From Dryomyza anilis (lineage: Eukaryota > Arthropoda > Insecta > Diptera > Dryomyzidae), in the NCBI GenBank assembly GCA_951804985.1, contig OX638133.1, forward strand, positions 36,295,963 to 36,359,962: a stretch of DNA of 64,000 nt. Direction: 5' to 3'. Positions 33,476 through 45,420 of this stretch are shown here, piece by piece. Every line of letters begins with the position of its first letter. The stretch's first letter is position 1. The position numbers and the translations under genes are program-made. The notes under the pieces are model-generated. The model was not told the DNA's origin and did not search any database. It saw nothing but the letters and a program-made list of their open reading frames with translations.

Positions 33476-35395
33476 TTTATCATTGTTTTTTTTTATAATT
33501 AAATAAAAATGCACATTGTATTAAATTTTACCTCCTTATTTGTGCATGCACATTGTACTAAGCATTGCACTCTTGCATGCGTGCATAATTTTTATGGGAA
33601 TCAAGTATAGGTTTTAAAGCAATTGTTTTTCAAAAAAGAGTCTATGAATTATAGACGAATAAGCTGCAGCGTGCAAAAATGTGACTCGTGACTGTGAAGC
33701 CATCTATTGCAAGTTCGCCACACTAGCGATGTGCTTCGCAGGGACACGACCCGTTCTTGTACACACTAGTTTTCTAGCGAACTGTTCATATAAGTATACA
33801 AAATACACTAAAAAGTAATAAAAAAAAGAATTATTAACATTCTGACTTCTTTTATTTTATTATAATTTATTTCCACTGCATTACTAATAAAAAGACCAAT
33901 TAAAGTCCTCAAATTATTATCTTCTCAAGAAAACATAATTTATACAACTTGCCTCGGAAAAGCTCTTTAAATATTCAAAAACAGCAGTACCAAGGTTTGT
34001 TGTCGGCGCAACGGAAATGTCATTAAAATGCCATCAATGGTGGCGCGTGGCCGCAGCAAAATTAAAATATGAATGCACCGTCGATAGATATCCTTAGCGT
34101 AAGTAGTGGTGCCTGTACCTTCGCGACAGTTTTTCCAACCTCATGATCACCGTTATGATCATCATTCAACATTTAATAATGCTCGGCCTGGTACCAGCTG
34201 TTGAATTCCTGGCAGGCAGCAGCGCGTGCCGCAGGACACCCGGCTGACGCCCATTATTCGGGGGTGCGAAAAGCGCAACTAATAGAGAACAACAAAAAAA
34301 TAAATAGAAAGGAAAAGAACTGAAAGGAAAGAACGACCAGCGGCATTCAATGCGACGCTTCGGTTCATAACGGAATTGTGCGAGAGTGACAGAGTGAGTT
34401 TTTCATAATCATCCATCACATCCAGTAATACATTCAAACAACACATACGTCAGAGTTGAATGGCCAACATGCTCGACACAATAACTCACTTTTCCTTTTG
34501 CTAGGACCTACCGTACAAGGACACATTTCGGATGTGTAGGCTATCAAAAAAATTCGTGTTTCTAATTTCATTAGAGTTCATCAGACTTGAAGTTGATTAA
34601 AATGACACACGAAACGTCAGCCCAACAAACAGTAGCGATAGAAAAAGGACAAAAAGGATATAGTGGGACTACAACAACAAATAAAATATTGTAGATAATA
34701 AAACAGAAAAAAGAAACGCAATTAAGAGCAGCGCTAACAACTGAAAAATAAAATTTAATCTCGAGCAAAATTCAACAAATGTGCGAGGGTTACAAATATT
34801 CATCAACTGTTAATGTAGTTGCTCGTCACTTTACTCAATTTTGTGTGTAGCACCTACGAAAGGATACCAAAAAGGTAGTTCGACGTGTGTGTGTTTGACG
34901 AGGGTGCCTTATGGCACGCGACCGACCGACCGTCGTGCTTTATGCATGAGTAGGCGCCGTGTTTCTCCTTTTTTTTCTTGTTGTTGAGGATAACAAAGTT
35001 TTAGGCCTTTGGTTAATGCATTTTGTGTACCGAATAGTGGTAGTTTTGTAATTAAATTAAATTTATTATTTGTTGAATATTGCGGCGGCCAGCTGCCTAT
35101 TTCTTATCTGTTAACACTTTGAAACCCAACTGTTAACACCGATCGCTCGTCTAGTCCATATCTAAGGACCCTAAACCCTTTGAATTATAGGATGAGTCGT
35201 CGATATACATTCAAATTTTTATTCAACGAGTTGTTTCTAACGTATTATTGACATTATCGCATATTTAATACTGTTTGGTTAAAGTCACTAAATGGTTATC
35301 AATTTTAATTAATTCTGTTTGACCTACTTAGACGGATGAACAAGTCTAAAAATTACCATAATTTATATATAACAAATTAGAAATTTTTGGAAATT
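33476..35395. other. Unassigned, possibly single-copy segment
   Basis: GC-richer islands occur at about 33655-33760, 34000-34260 and 34850-34970, the last with a small cgac tetranucleotide run at 34920-34932. No exon is supported, and no dispersed repeat is obvious. The composition is compatible with intronic or regulatory DNA, but nothing in the sequence proves a function. Confidence 0.4.
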
Positions 35396-35439
35396 ACAAA
35401 TGTTTCGTTACGAAAAACTATGTCGAAAAATGTCGTTTA

Positions 35440-35735
35440 GATTTTTTGAACCGGAATCGTTATTAAAAATGTATGGAACCGGAATCGGAACCCATATATA
35501 TTTTGCTGGTTGGAATCGGAACCACTATTTTAAAAATCTCGGAACAAATATTATAGTCCCTGTCAGGGAACGCAATAAACCGGAATCGGAAACATTATTA
35601 AAAAATGTATGGAACCGGAATCGACACCTATTTAATTTTTTGATTGGAACCAGAATCGGGACCGGAACCACAATTTTAAAAATCTTGAAATCCGGAACCG
35701 ATATTCTTAAGAGTTTTAGTTCCTGTAATAAATAA
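35440..35735. repeat. Tandem ggaaccggaatcgg-rich repeat units
   Basis: Two diverged units of about 130-150 bp contain aatgtatggaaccggaatcg and ttttaaaaatct. They are separated by the palindrome CCCTG-t-CAGGG at 35558-35568. A third relative lies at 60283-60505, also with gtccctgtcagggac at its start. The 111-codon frame across this region (35400-35735) is a translation of the repeats. Confidence 0.7.
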
Positions 35736-35833
35736 TTCAAAAATTAAGTTTGATACTGTTTTATTCTCTTCAAACCATAAGTAAAACTAAAACAACAGAA
35801 TTTTAATAAAAGGTTAAAACACCACCAAATTTG

Positions 35834-36389
35834 TATACCCTATACTAAGAGCGAAAGGGTATATTCAGTTTGGTACGCCGTTTGTAACACCCAGAAGAAA
35901 ACATCCTCTGTATGGAAAAGTATATATACTCTTGATCAGCATGACCTCCTGAGTCGATATATCTACGCTACTTCTATATCTACGCTGTACCAACAAGAAA
36001 ATTGGCATGATCGCAACTTTCATACCTGTGAACCGACTACTTATGTTCAAATACCTCATAAAATTTACATTTACTGATGAATTTTACTTTATACGAACTT
36101 AAGTGAACTTTTTTTGCCAAAATATATATTGCCTTTATGCTCAAATATATAAAAATAATGTTTTCTCGGGAACTGACGTGTGGTTCTCGAAAAAAAAATT
36201 TGAAATTGGGTATACCTACCCATATGTACATATGGGTACAAAATGAAAGAAAATCCTTCAGCGATTTCAAGTTTCTAGGTATTTTCAGGATTTATAAACC
36301 CTGATGATCTATGCACCTTATTATTCGACTGTAACTTACATAATTCTTACTAACTTAATCATGTGATCTAACCTTCCCAACTGGTTTTA
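35834..36389 (+). mobile_element. mini-me/DINE-1-like element lacking a GTCY array
   Basis: It starts gtataccctatactaagag and has the core tatatact-cttgatcagcatgacctcctgagtcga. It skips the microsatellite and passes to atatctacgct. It ends atctaaccttcccaactgg-tttt. The 3' hairpin region is also shortened. Confidence 0.75.
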
Positions 36390-36906
36390 AATTGATTTTT
36401 TTTTAAATTGATACGGACACGCACGGGCACGATAACAACTAGCACGCACGGACTCAGATTTTTGTGCGTGACACGAAAAAAGCACGGCACGCTCCCATCT
36501 CTAACACAAAGTACATGAACGGAATTGAATTATTTAGATTCAGATATTTAATATTCCAAATCCACTATACTATCAACTCATAGAAAATTTTGAATGTTTG
36601 GACGAAATGCACATATGTTATTAATTTAAAAGTAAATTGGATGTGGAAGTAAATTGAATGTGGTAAAATGAAATGCATATGTAGAATTTTTGACATTTTT
36701 CTTGAACTGTAGTATATACCGAATATAGTATACTCAAGAGAAATGTCAAAAGAGCGGCAATAAATATGGCGTTGTTTGCTGTCCCTGTCGCTCTACTTTT
36801 GTAGCGTCCCTGTTAAAAAAACCCTTTAAATGCAAAATGTAGTTATTTTTAAATCAAATGTTGTAAAATTGTACGTACTTAAAGTTTTATGTTAACTTAA
36901 TGTTTA

Positions 36907-38557
36907 TCTATATATATAAAACTCTTGGTCCGTCTGTCGGTCTGTCTGTTTGTTCCAGCATCACGTCTAAACCGCTGAACCGATTTAATTGAAATTTTGC
37001 ACCAAGATACTATGGAGTCCGGAGGGTGTCATAATCTATATATGGGCCGAATTGGACAAATGAGCGTGGCACCTCCCATACAACCTAAACTTTCAAAACG
37101 ACATAACTCGCCACATACACATGCTAAGAAGATGAAACAAATAATACAATTACAAAAAAATATACAAAATCAAAAACACAAAAACAAAAGCAAAAATCAA
37201 ATACAAAAACAAAAGTAAAAGCACAAAACCTAAGCAATAACTCAAAAACAACAGAAAAATAAAACCAGTTGGGAAGGTTAGATCACATGGGTAATTTTAA
37301 AGTAGGTGTAATTATGATAGTTAGGATTATCAAAATTATAGTCGGTCTATGCCGACTATAAATACCCTACACATATGTGTGGTTACCATTCAAAGTGATA
37401 TATAGGTCACCAGGGTATACGAATCCTGAAAATAACTACAAACTTTCCATCGCTGAAAAATTTCCATTCATTTGATACCCATATTTACAAATGGGTAGGT
37501 GTACCGAATTTCGATTTTTTTTTAATGAACCACAGGTCTTTTCGACGGAAAACATTATTATCACGTACTTGAGCATGATGTCAATATATATTTGACCAAA
37601 AAAGTTTACCTAAGCACGTATACATAAAAATTGATCTTTATATGTACATTTTATATGAGGTATTTGAACATAAGTGGTCGGATCATAGGTCACAATGAAC
37701 CGATCTCGCCAATTTTTTCGCACATACAGCGTAGGTATATTAGTAATCAAAGTTATAAGTTTCATTTATCTAGCGCTTCAATTTTAAAAGTAGTAGGGAT
37801 TTCAACAGACAGACAGACAGACAGACGGACAGACAGACGGACAGACAGACGGACAGACGGACATCGCTAAATCGACTCAGGAGGTCATGCTGATCAAGAA
37901 TATATATACTTTTCCATACCGGAGATGCTTCCTTATGGGTGTTACAAACGGCGTACCAAACTGAATATACCCTTTCACTCTTAGTGTAGGGTATAAAAAG
38001 GATAGAAAACAAAAACAAAATCAACCACATTAAAAGTCACCACCTAAAACTCATCACACTAAAATTCACCACACTAAAACTCACCATACTAAAATTCAAA
38101 CACAAAACAATAAAATTTACTACTCTTGAACTCACCACACTAAAATTCACCACACTCAAATACATATACTTAAACTGACCACACTAAAATTCACCACACT
38201 TAAATTGGACACACTAAAACACAAAACAATAAAATTTACTACTCTTGAACTCACCACACTAAAACTCACCACACCAACACTAACCACACTAAATCTTCTA
38301 CTGGGGAAAACTATACGGGGAAGAATTCTACGGACAGAATTCAACGGGGAAGCACAGTCTGAGAAGGAATTGTATATGAGATAAGTTGTTTTAGAGGAGA
38401 CTTAGTTTGATATTGGTTACTACATTTATAAAACCAATAAAAAATACGTCCACGGGTCCCTGATATGAATAATAAAAATGTTATTTATATTAATAAAATT
38501 GCTCCATAACCTTGCATTCACAAAATCTTTGCACAAGTCGTGTACGGGTCCTGCTAG
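36907..38557 (+). mobile_element. Helitron-like element carrying a nested mini-me
   Basis: The 5' TCTATATATATAAAACTC follows A-36906. The 3' terminus ...gggtcctgCTAG is followed by T. CTAG at the end and A/T flanks without TSD are canonical Helitron features. The internal block matches 9663-10363: ccgctgaaccgattt, ggagtccggagggtgtcat, degenerate 15-bp arrays at about 38030-38345, and ggttactacatttataaaa. A minus-orientation mini-me (37261-37995) splits it. Rolling-circle replicase sequences are absent, so it is non-autonomous. Confidence 0.82.
37261..37995 (-). mobile_element. mini-me/DINE-1-like element nested in a Helitron
   Basis: In minus orientation it begins aaaaccagttgggaaggtta. It carries the hairpin atagtcgg-tctatg-ccgactat and a (GACA/GACG)n array at about 37804-37863, and ends cactcttagtgtagggtata. 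The array carries ggac units interspersed with gaca. Confidence 0.88.
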
Positions 38558-38602
38558 TATTAATATATACAAATCAAATACATTTGCTTCTGATCTTAAT
38601 TT

Positions 38603-39338
38603 TTATACCCTACACTAAGAGTGAAAGGGTATATTCAGTTTGGTACGCCGTTTGTAACACCCAGAAGGAAGCATCTCCGGTATGGAAAAGTATATATATT
38701 CTTGATCAGCATGACCTCCTGAGTCGATTTAGCGATGTCCGTCTGTCCGTCTGTCTGTCTGTCTGTCCGTCTGTCTGTCCGTCTGTCTGTCTGTCTGTCT
38801 GTCTGTTGAAATCCCTACTACTTTTAAAATTGAAGAGCTAGATAAATGAAACTTATAACTTAGATTACTAATATACCTACGCTGTATTGGCGAGATCGGT
38901 CCATTGTGACCTATGATCCGACCACTTATGTTCAAATACCTCATATAAAATGTACATATAAAGACCAATTTTAATGTATACGTGCTTAGGTAAACTTTTT
39001 TGGTCAAATATATATTGACATCATGCTCAAATACATGATAATAAAGTTTTCCGGAGAAAAGACTTGTGGTTCACAAAAAAAAAATCGAAATTCGGTACAC
39101 CTACCCATTTGTAAATATGGGTATCAAATGAATGGAAATTCTTCAGCGATTGAATGTTTGTAGTTATTTTCAGGATTCGTATACCCTGGTTACCTATATA
39201 TCACTTTGAATGGTAACCACACATATGTGTAGGGTATTTATAGTCGGCTTAGACCGACTATAATTTTGATAATCCTAACTACCATAATTACACCTACTTT
39301 AAAATTTCCCATGTGATCTAACCTTCCCAACTGGTTTT
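38603..39338 (+). mobile_element. mini-me/DINE-1-like element, well preserved
   Basis: Complete from ttataccctacactaagag to ctaaccttcccaactgg-tttt, with a long GTCY array (about 38735-38806) and an intact 3' hairpin. It lies only 45 bp beyond the end of the Helitron at 36907-38557, on the opposite strand to the mini-me nested there. Confidence 0.9.
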
Positions 39339-39680
39339 ATTTTGAATTTGGTTTAGTTGTTAATAAATATATGGGCATTATTATATTTCATATTGCTACT
39401 TGCCTTATTTAATACGTTCAAATATTTAAAACATTGTCTGTGAAAAAACATGATTCGAAACGACGTGTTTTCGATGAAATAAAAATAATAAAAATAAAAA
39501 ATATGAAATCGTTACAGGCATAAATTTATATTTTTAAATCATTTTCAAATCATAATTTTAATTTTTCAATATATTCTGTAGTTTTTCGATTTAAAGATTA
39601 GTAAGATTAATAAATTTGAATCAAGTATACCTTAAATTATACGAATGCAAAATTTTAGGTCTTTACCGCTATTTGTTATA

Positions 39681-39992
39681 ATAATAATAATAATAGTTTG
39701 GCGCTACAGTCCTGTATAGAACTTCGGCCGAGCTCTCTCACCATTTTGAGCTGTGCGTGTTATATTTGTACTCAAAGTGGTGGGACCTACAGTTTATTGC
39801 CGAATCCGAACGGCGGGTGAGAGCTTTTCATAGGCAATGGTTTTACTCTCGTAGGTTTGCCATTTACTGACGAGAGGTAGCGCGGTATAGAAAAATGTTT
39901 CTGTGAAAAGATGTTGTTAGCCCCAGTCCAGGCTTGAACCGGGGACCTTTCGGCTCGCAGTCCAACGCACTAACCACTGAGCTACCGAGGCT
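39681..39992 (-). mobile_element. tRNA-derived SINE with 10-bp TSD
   Basis: Nearly identical to the SINE at 18077-18395: the same (ATT)n tail, body, and pol III A-box-like and B-box-like motifs on the minus strand. An exact TSD atttgttata lies at 39671-39680 and 39993-40002. Full length and high similarity suggest a recently active family. Confidence 0.92.
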
Positions 39993-40002
39993 ATTTGTTA
40001 TA

Positions 40003-40545
40003 GTAATTTATATTCGTAAAATTGACAAAAATTGCATTAAAATACTCTATGTTTTTTTCTACTTCTCCGTTTTTGTTCCAAGATCTTCACTTTAGGATCA
40101 ACATACTTAGGTGCTCGGTACACGTGTGAGACCTGTGTAGTATATGTTTGATTTGTATATCATAATTTTATAGATTGATATATGGTGGTGCCCCTCAATG
40201 AAATTTTAATTTGAAAATATTAGTTAAAAGCTGTTATAAATGTGCACCGTATGACCTAAATGTCGTTAAAGGGCTCTAAATACCAAAAGATCAGGATCAT
40301 TGCAAATGTATGTGCCACTATATTTCTTGAGGCACGTCCACAGTCAAAATATTCAATATTCGTAAGTTTGATCAATGTTTTAACCCACAAAGTAAAGCGA
40401 ATTAAATTTTTATGAAAATTCTAGTTTTTATGCACCTACTTAAATTTTCATAATCTCAAAAAGCATCACTATATAAAATTGTATCTCTATGAAATGGAAT
40501 TGCTAAACCAATTGAGTTATAAATAGAAAATTAATGTGCCATTAA
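40003..40545. other. Unassigned AT-rich segment
   Basis: No repeat end, array or exon-like segment recognised. Confidence 0.4.
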
Positions 40546-40795
40546 AAAGAAAATATTTTGATTTAAATTTAGTTTGATGAATAGCATTCTTCAAAAAAAA
40601 GTAAAATATGTTGTATTTTATGTTCTAATATGATAAAACGTATTCTTCACATACAGTTCATCATATTGAAGAACACTTTATCGATAGTTACCATGTGTTC
40701 ATCATATTTATGATCGCATTCATAACATTGAACGTTAGTTATTAATATTATGAATGGTTCTTCAATACATATTTTTTCTATGTGTATGGTAAATA
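40546..40795. mobile_element. atattgaagaac-family MITE-like repeat
   Basis: It has the same order of motifs as 27735-27992: tattttgat, gcattcttcaa, gtaaaatatgttgtatttta, catcatattgaagaac and tattaatattatgaatgg. It ends in an A/T-rich ttttttctatgtg. Confidence 0.65.
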
Positions 40796-41985
40796 CATAG
40801 ATTTATATAAACCATGACCTGATAATAAAATAAAATTTGGGACATAGTTCTTAAAACATCTCAACAAATGCAGATTTCACTAAACAGAGGATTATCTATC
40901 TATTTTGAGAAGGTGTTTATATTTTCAACCTCTTTTTCTTTCTTTTATAAACCTCACAAAGCTGCTGATTTTCAAAACGTGGTTTTTCAATGGCATTTTT
41001 TGGCAACATAATAAAAACGTGTCCTGCGGCAACTATTAGGCATTTTCACAGATCCCAAATGCGGACAATGCGTGACACTGACTGAGTGACTGACATACAG
41101 TGGCGCAGTGTGTGCCTCTTCCGACCGCAGATAGTCTACAAAATTTTATCAAATATTCATTGTTGACAAATACAGCGGCGGGTAGATGTAAAAGAGGACT
41201 AGAATTGCCCAACAGTGGGTCACTTGGACAGTACGACGCGTCAGTCGTGACCACTTGAACGGCTGCGGTGTGGCCGGATTGTCTGCGGCATTGCGTGCGG
41301 ATTTTAATGAAGTGCAAAAGTAAGTCCGCCTGTCTGTCCATCAGTGTGTGTATGTGTGTGTGTGGAGCTCATTTATGCGGGTCCATTTTGTAGCCACAAA
41401 AGCCTCTAAACACACAAACAAGGTGCTACAATAGGTCGCTTTGTTGTTGAGACTGTCTTTTTTTTGTTGGACTCAAGTTGTCGTCGTCAGTTAATAAAAT
41501 TTATCGCTTCCTTTTTATTATTCTATTTTTTTTTTGTTCGGTTGTAGAATTTGTTTTTCTGCACAATCAGCGTGAGTTGGCAACGTGTCTGGAACGGTTG
41601 AGATGCTTTTGTGTGGGTGGCATTTGTCTCATTGAGTGTTTGTGTGCGTGTGTTTCTGTGTTTCTGTGGGTTTTTGCGGTTTTCTAATAAATTTTTGCAC
41701 AAAGTAGATTAAGTCTCATGGGTGAAGAGAGTAAGAGGGGCACCGGTAATGAAGCGTGTCAATGGTCCATAAATTTTGATTTAATTTTTTCATGATTGAT
41801 GCCGTTTGTCCAACTCAATGCACAGGACATCAAAGGGATACATGATAACCAACACAATAAATATATCAAACGCAGACACTTTAAAAGTTATTTCTTATTG
41901 AATAATTCTTTATAATTAACATATTATTATTTGAATTAAATGATAATTACGTGAATTACTTAATAGAGAAAAATATTTGGTATTT
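40796..41985. other. Unassigned segment with GC-richer island and (TG)n
   Basis: Positions 41030-41340 are distinctly GC-richer than the surroundings, and a short TG repeat follows at 41343-41364. Frames here (for example 41036-41341 minus) show no recognised domain. Single-copy within the window. Confidence 0.4.
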
Positions 41986-43270
41986 GCACACGCTGCAAAA
42001 AAAGGGCTCTCCCAAACATAATTTTGCAGGCATTACATATATCTTTGGAGCTTTATGCAAACAAAAGTATTATTTCATTGCCAAACATTATTATAATAAC
42101 AGCCAAACATATTTTTGTTTTCCTTCAAACATATTTATGTTCAGAATGAATAATTTTCGGCGTTATTGCAAACATATATATGTTTGAATGTGAAAAACAT
42201 TTTATTTACATGTAAACATATTTATGTTTACATTTCATTTTAATGTAAAAATAGTAAATTTAGTGCTAATATCTTCTTCCACAATATTCTTTTTTTTCCT
42301 ATTTTTAAATTACATTTTTTTATTTATATTATATAATTATAAACCTTAACTTTTATTTTATTTTTATTACACATATTTTGTTTATACCTAATAATTTTAT
42401 TTCCATCTATTGTTCCTATTTTGAGTTCAGTACATTACGGATGAATTGGAAATTTCACAAACAGCCACTATCTGGTATTAACAGTAATTGGCGGTACTTA
42501 AACCAATTCTTCCACCAAAAAGAACTTTTGAACTATTTGAAAAGTATTAATGTGAGTGTTACTGAGTGCTCAGTGATATCGTAATGCCAAACATACATAT
42601 AATCAAAATAATGCTATTATTTTTAAATTCGTTGTCACCCAGTAACAATCACGAATAACCAAATGCATATAATTCAAAGAATCTTTTATCGACGTTGGGT
42701 GTATTAAATAGCGGACATATCAAACATACATATATTAATATCTTATAAAAAATATATATTTCTACAGAAACATTAATATATTAAATTCATGTAAATCCGC
42801 GATTAAAGCAATTTATGTTTAAATATCGTATAATAATATTTCCATCTGAACAAAATAATCATACAATTCAATTATAATGTAATTAGATTTTACTCCTAAT
42901 ATTTATATTGTGATTTCGAATAATGTTATAATTACATTCAAGCATATTCAAACAAATCTTTTCTATCCGTGCAAGAAAATTTAAATATACGCATTTTAAC
43001 AAATATTCAAACAACCCATAAGTTTCAATAAAGTTTCAGCAAATCTATTAATATTTTTTGAAATATGACATTATGCAGGTAGTTACGAGAGTGCTTGGAA
43101 ATTAGCAGCAAAACTGTTGAGTTATTTTGACATTTGACTAGTATAAAAAAAGCAAAATGGCGTACTTTTTTCCTTACGCTCGATTTATTTGTTGTGGATA
43201 AGTAAATCTAATGGTGTAAAAAAGTGTCAACTCAAATATTATATGTATTGACTGGTATAAGTGAAAATAA

Positions 43271-43459
43271 AATTTTCTGGGATTGAAATTGTCTACAGGT
43301 TATGGACAATTATTTCTTTACAGAGTTTACTTTGATGACAGCATCGCCAGGCGGACTTGCTTATTCCGCGAAGCAGCCTCAAGTCGTTTTACCTTCGAAG
43401 AATTTGTAAAGACGATGTCGTTGTTTAACCAGAATACTGTTTTAGTTCTACACGCATAA
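43271..43459 (+). pseudogene. Exon-like coding island, unknown protein
   Basis: An open frame runs from 43271 to TAA at 43457-43459. From about 43322 it follows a good acceptor (tatttctttacag) and is much richer in G+C than its surroundings. The peptide includes VYFDDSIARRTC, FREAASSRFTFEEF and MSLFNQNT, with a mixed composition typical of a soluble protein. The stop codon lies in cacgcataa, which resembles a short transposon end. The frame may thus be a truncated exon. Family not recognised. It sits within the large TIR element 41989-46237. Confidence 0.4.
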
Positions 43460-43684
43460 AAAAAATGTTTACAAAACGTTTGCTGCCAAAGAACTTCTTT
43501 TGCAACGTGCTCCAACTTTGCTCGCAAAAGTTTACTGTTTACTGTAAAAAATAAATTATTTATACTGAACGAAAGTTTGTTTGTGTGCCAAATTGAAAAC
43601 AAAAAAATTTGCAACAAATGTGAAACATTTATATTAAACGTAAAATTATTTTTGTGAGAAAATAAAATTTTTTAAAAAATGTCA

Positions 43685-43740
43685 CGACGATTGCATGCCT
43701 TCTATACACTGGGACGCGGATTCGAATCCTGTCTGCTGCG
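43685..43740 (+). other. Possible tRNA-like B-box remnant
   Basis: The motif GGATTCGAATCCTG at 43719-43732 resembles the T-arm and B box of a tRNA-derived SINE. It is followed by tctgctgcg and a T/A-rich tail. The A-box region is not convincing. Too short and degraded to call a tRNA gene. Confidence 0.3.
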
Positions 43741-43897
43741 TAATTTTTTTTAATATTAATTATTAATAATATTATATATTATTATCATATAATTACATTA
43801 CATTACATGATATTTAAACATTATAATACTGTATTTTGCAATTTAATAATTTATTCAATAATACATACTTTTGAATATTGTACATCAATATAAATTG

Positions 43898-43999
43898 CAC
43901 AATATTAATGCACAGTGGTCGAATGGAAGTGCACATTATTAATGCACAGTGGTCGAATGGAAGTGCACAATATTAATGCACAGTGGTCGAACGGAAGTG
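43898..43999 (+). repeat. 34-bp tandem repeat, three units
   Basis: Three consecutive 34-bp units contain attaatgcacagtggtcgaa and end ggaagtg, with single-base differences between them. Confidence 0.95.
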
Positions 44000-44384
44000 T
44001 ACTGGCTTTGCAATCTGAAGGCTTGCCCGAACTTGGTGGAAAAAAGTAAAAATAAGGTTTTTTCAATTAATACTCGGATAGAAAAGATTTGTTTGAATAT
44101 GTTTGAATGTAATTAAAAATAATATGAAATCACCATACAAGTATTATGAATGAAGTGTAATAAAACGATTGTTTAGATGGTAATAACATATTACTATGTG
44201 TAAACATTTTATGTATTCCCCATAAGAATCTGTCAAACTTATCATAAATATGTTACAACACAAACATAAAATTTTAATTGCATTTGAATATACTATTTCT
44301 TGGTAGTTTACTTGGTTATAACTATGTTGCAAAACAAACAGAAAATGCTATTCAAATCTAATTATAACGTATGTTCGCGACGCT

Positions 44385-45420
44385 CGCCTTCATTCGATCA
44401 GTTATCGACAGACGAAGTTGGCAACGTTGCGCAGCATTTTCTACCTACGCCATCTTATGCCATCGTTTGAACATATTGACGTTTAAAAACAAACAAAAAA
44501 AAGAAATTGGATTTAAATATTCTTCCAACATTTTTCTTGTATACGAAGTTGAGCAGAATTTTCTATCTACGTCTCTTTTGTCATCGTTTGAAGTATGCAT
44601 TGGTCTTTTTAAACATACTGATGTTTGAAAAGAAACAAAAACCAATTGGGAAGGTTAGACCACATGGGAAATTTTAAATTTGGTGTTATTATGATAGTTA
44701 GGATTATCAAAATTATAGTCGGTCTAAGCCGACTATAAATACCCTACACATATGTGTGGTTACCATTCAAAGTGGTATAGTGGTCACCAGGGTATACGAA
44801 TCCTGAAAATAATTACAAACTTTCAATCGCTGAAGAATTTCCATTCATTTGATACCCATATATACAAATGAGTAGGTTTACCGAATTTCGATTTTTTTTT
44901 TTTGGAACCACAAGTCGTATCGGCGGAAAATATTATTTTCATGTATTTGAGCATGATTTCAATTTATATTTGACCAAAAAGTTTACCTAAGCACGTATAC
45001 AGTAAAATTGATCTGTAGATGTAAATTTAATATGAGGTATTTTTAAATATAAATGGTCAGATCACAGGTCACAATGGTCCGATCTCTCCAATATTATAAG
45101 TTTCATTTATCTAACTCATCAATTGTTTAAGTAGTAGTTCAACAGACAGACAGACGGACAGACGGACATCGCTAAATCGACTCAGGAGGTCATGCTGATC
45201 AAGAATATATACACTTTTCCATACCGGAGATGCTTCCTTCTGGGTGTTACAATCGGCGTACCAAACTAAATAAACCCTTTCACTCATAGTGTAGGGTATA
45301 AAAAAATTAAATTAGATTTAAATAAAAGTATTCTTGCAATATTCTTTTTGTATACAAAGTTTACACTCGGTGACCGCCATTTTCTGCATACGTGTCTTTT
45401 GATGTTTGTTGAGAAAACGT
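44385..45420 (+). repeat. Diverged tandem repeat of about 120 bp, split by a mini-me
   Basis: Units at about 44385-44490 and 44505-44635 share gaagttg-gcagcattttctacctacg and tcatcgtttgaa. A third diverged unit at about 45310-45420 (tgtatacaaagttt, cattttctgcatacg) lies beyond the mini-me at 44639-45302. The mini-me therefore landed in a tandem array. Confidence 0.55.
44639..45302 (-). mobile_element. mini-me/DINE-1-like element
   Basis: Minus orientation, from aaccaattgggaaggttaga to cactcatagtgtagggtata. It has an intact TATAGTCGG hairpin and a short GACA/GACG array at about 45133-45168. Confidence 0.88.

Noticed and set aside
35400..35735. 111-codon frame
   Set aside because: Follows the tandem ggaaccggaatcgg units; the residue pattern (repeated WNRNR and GTGIG-like blocks) comes from the DNA repeat.
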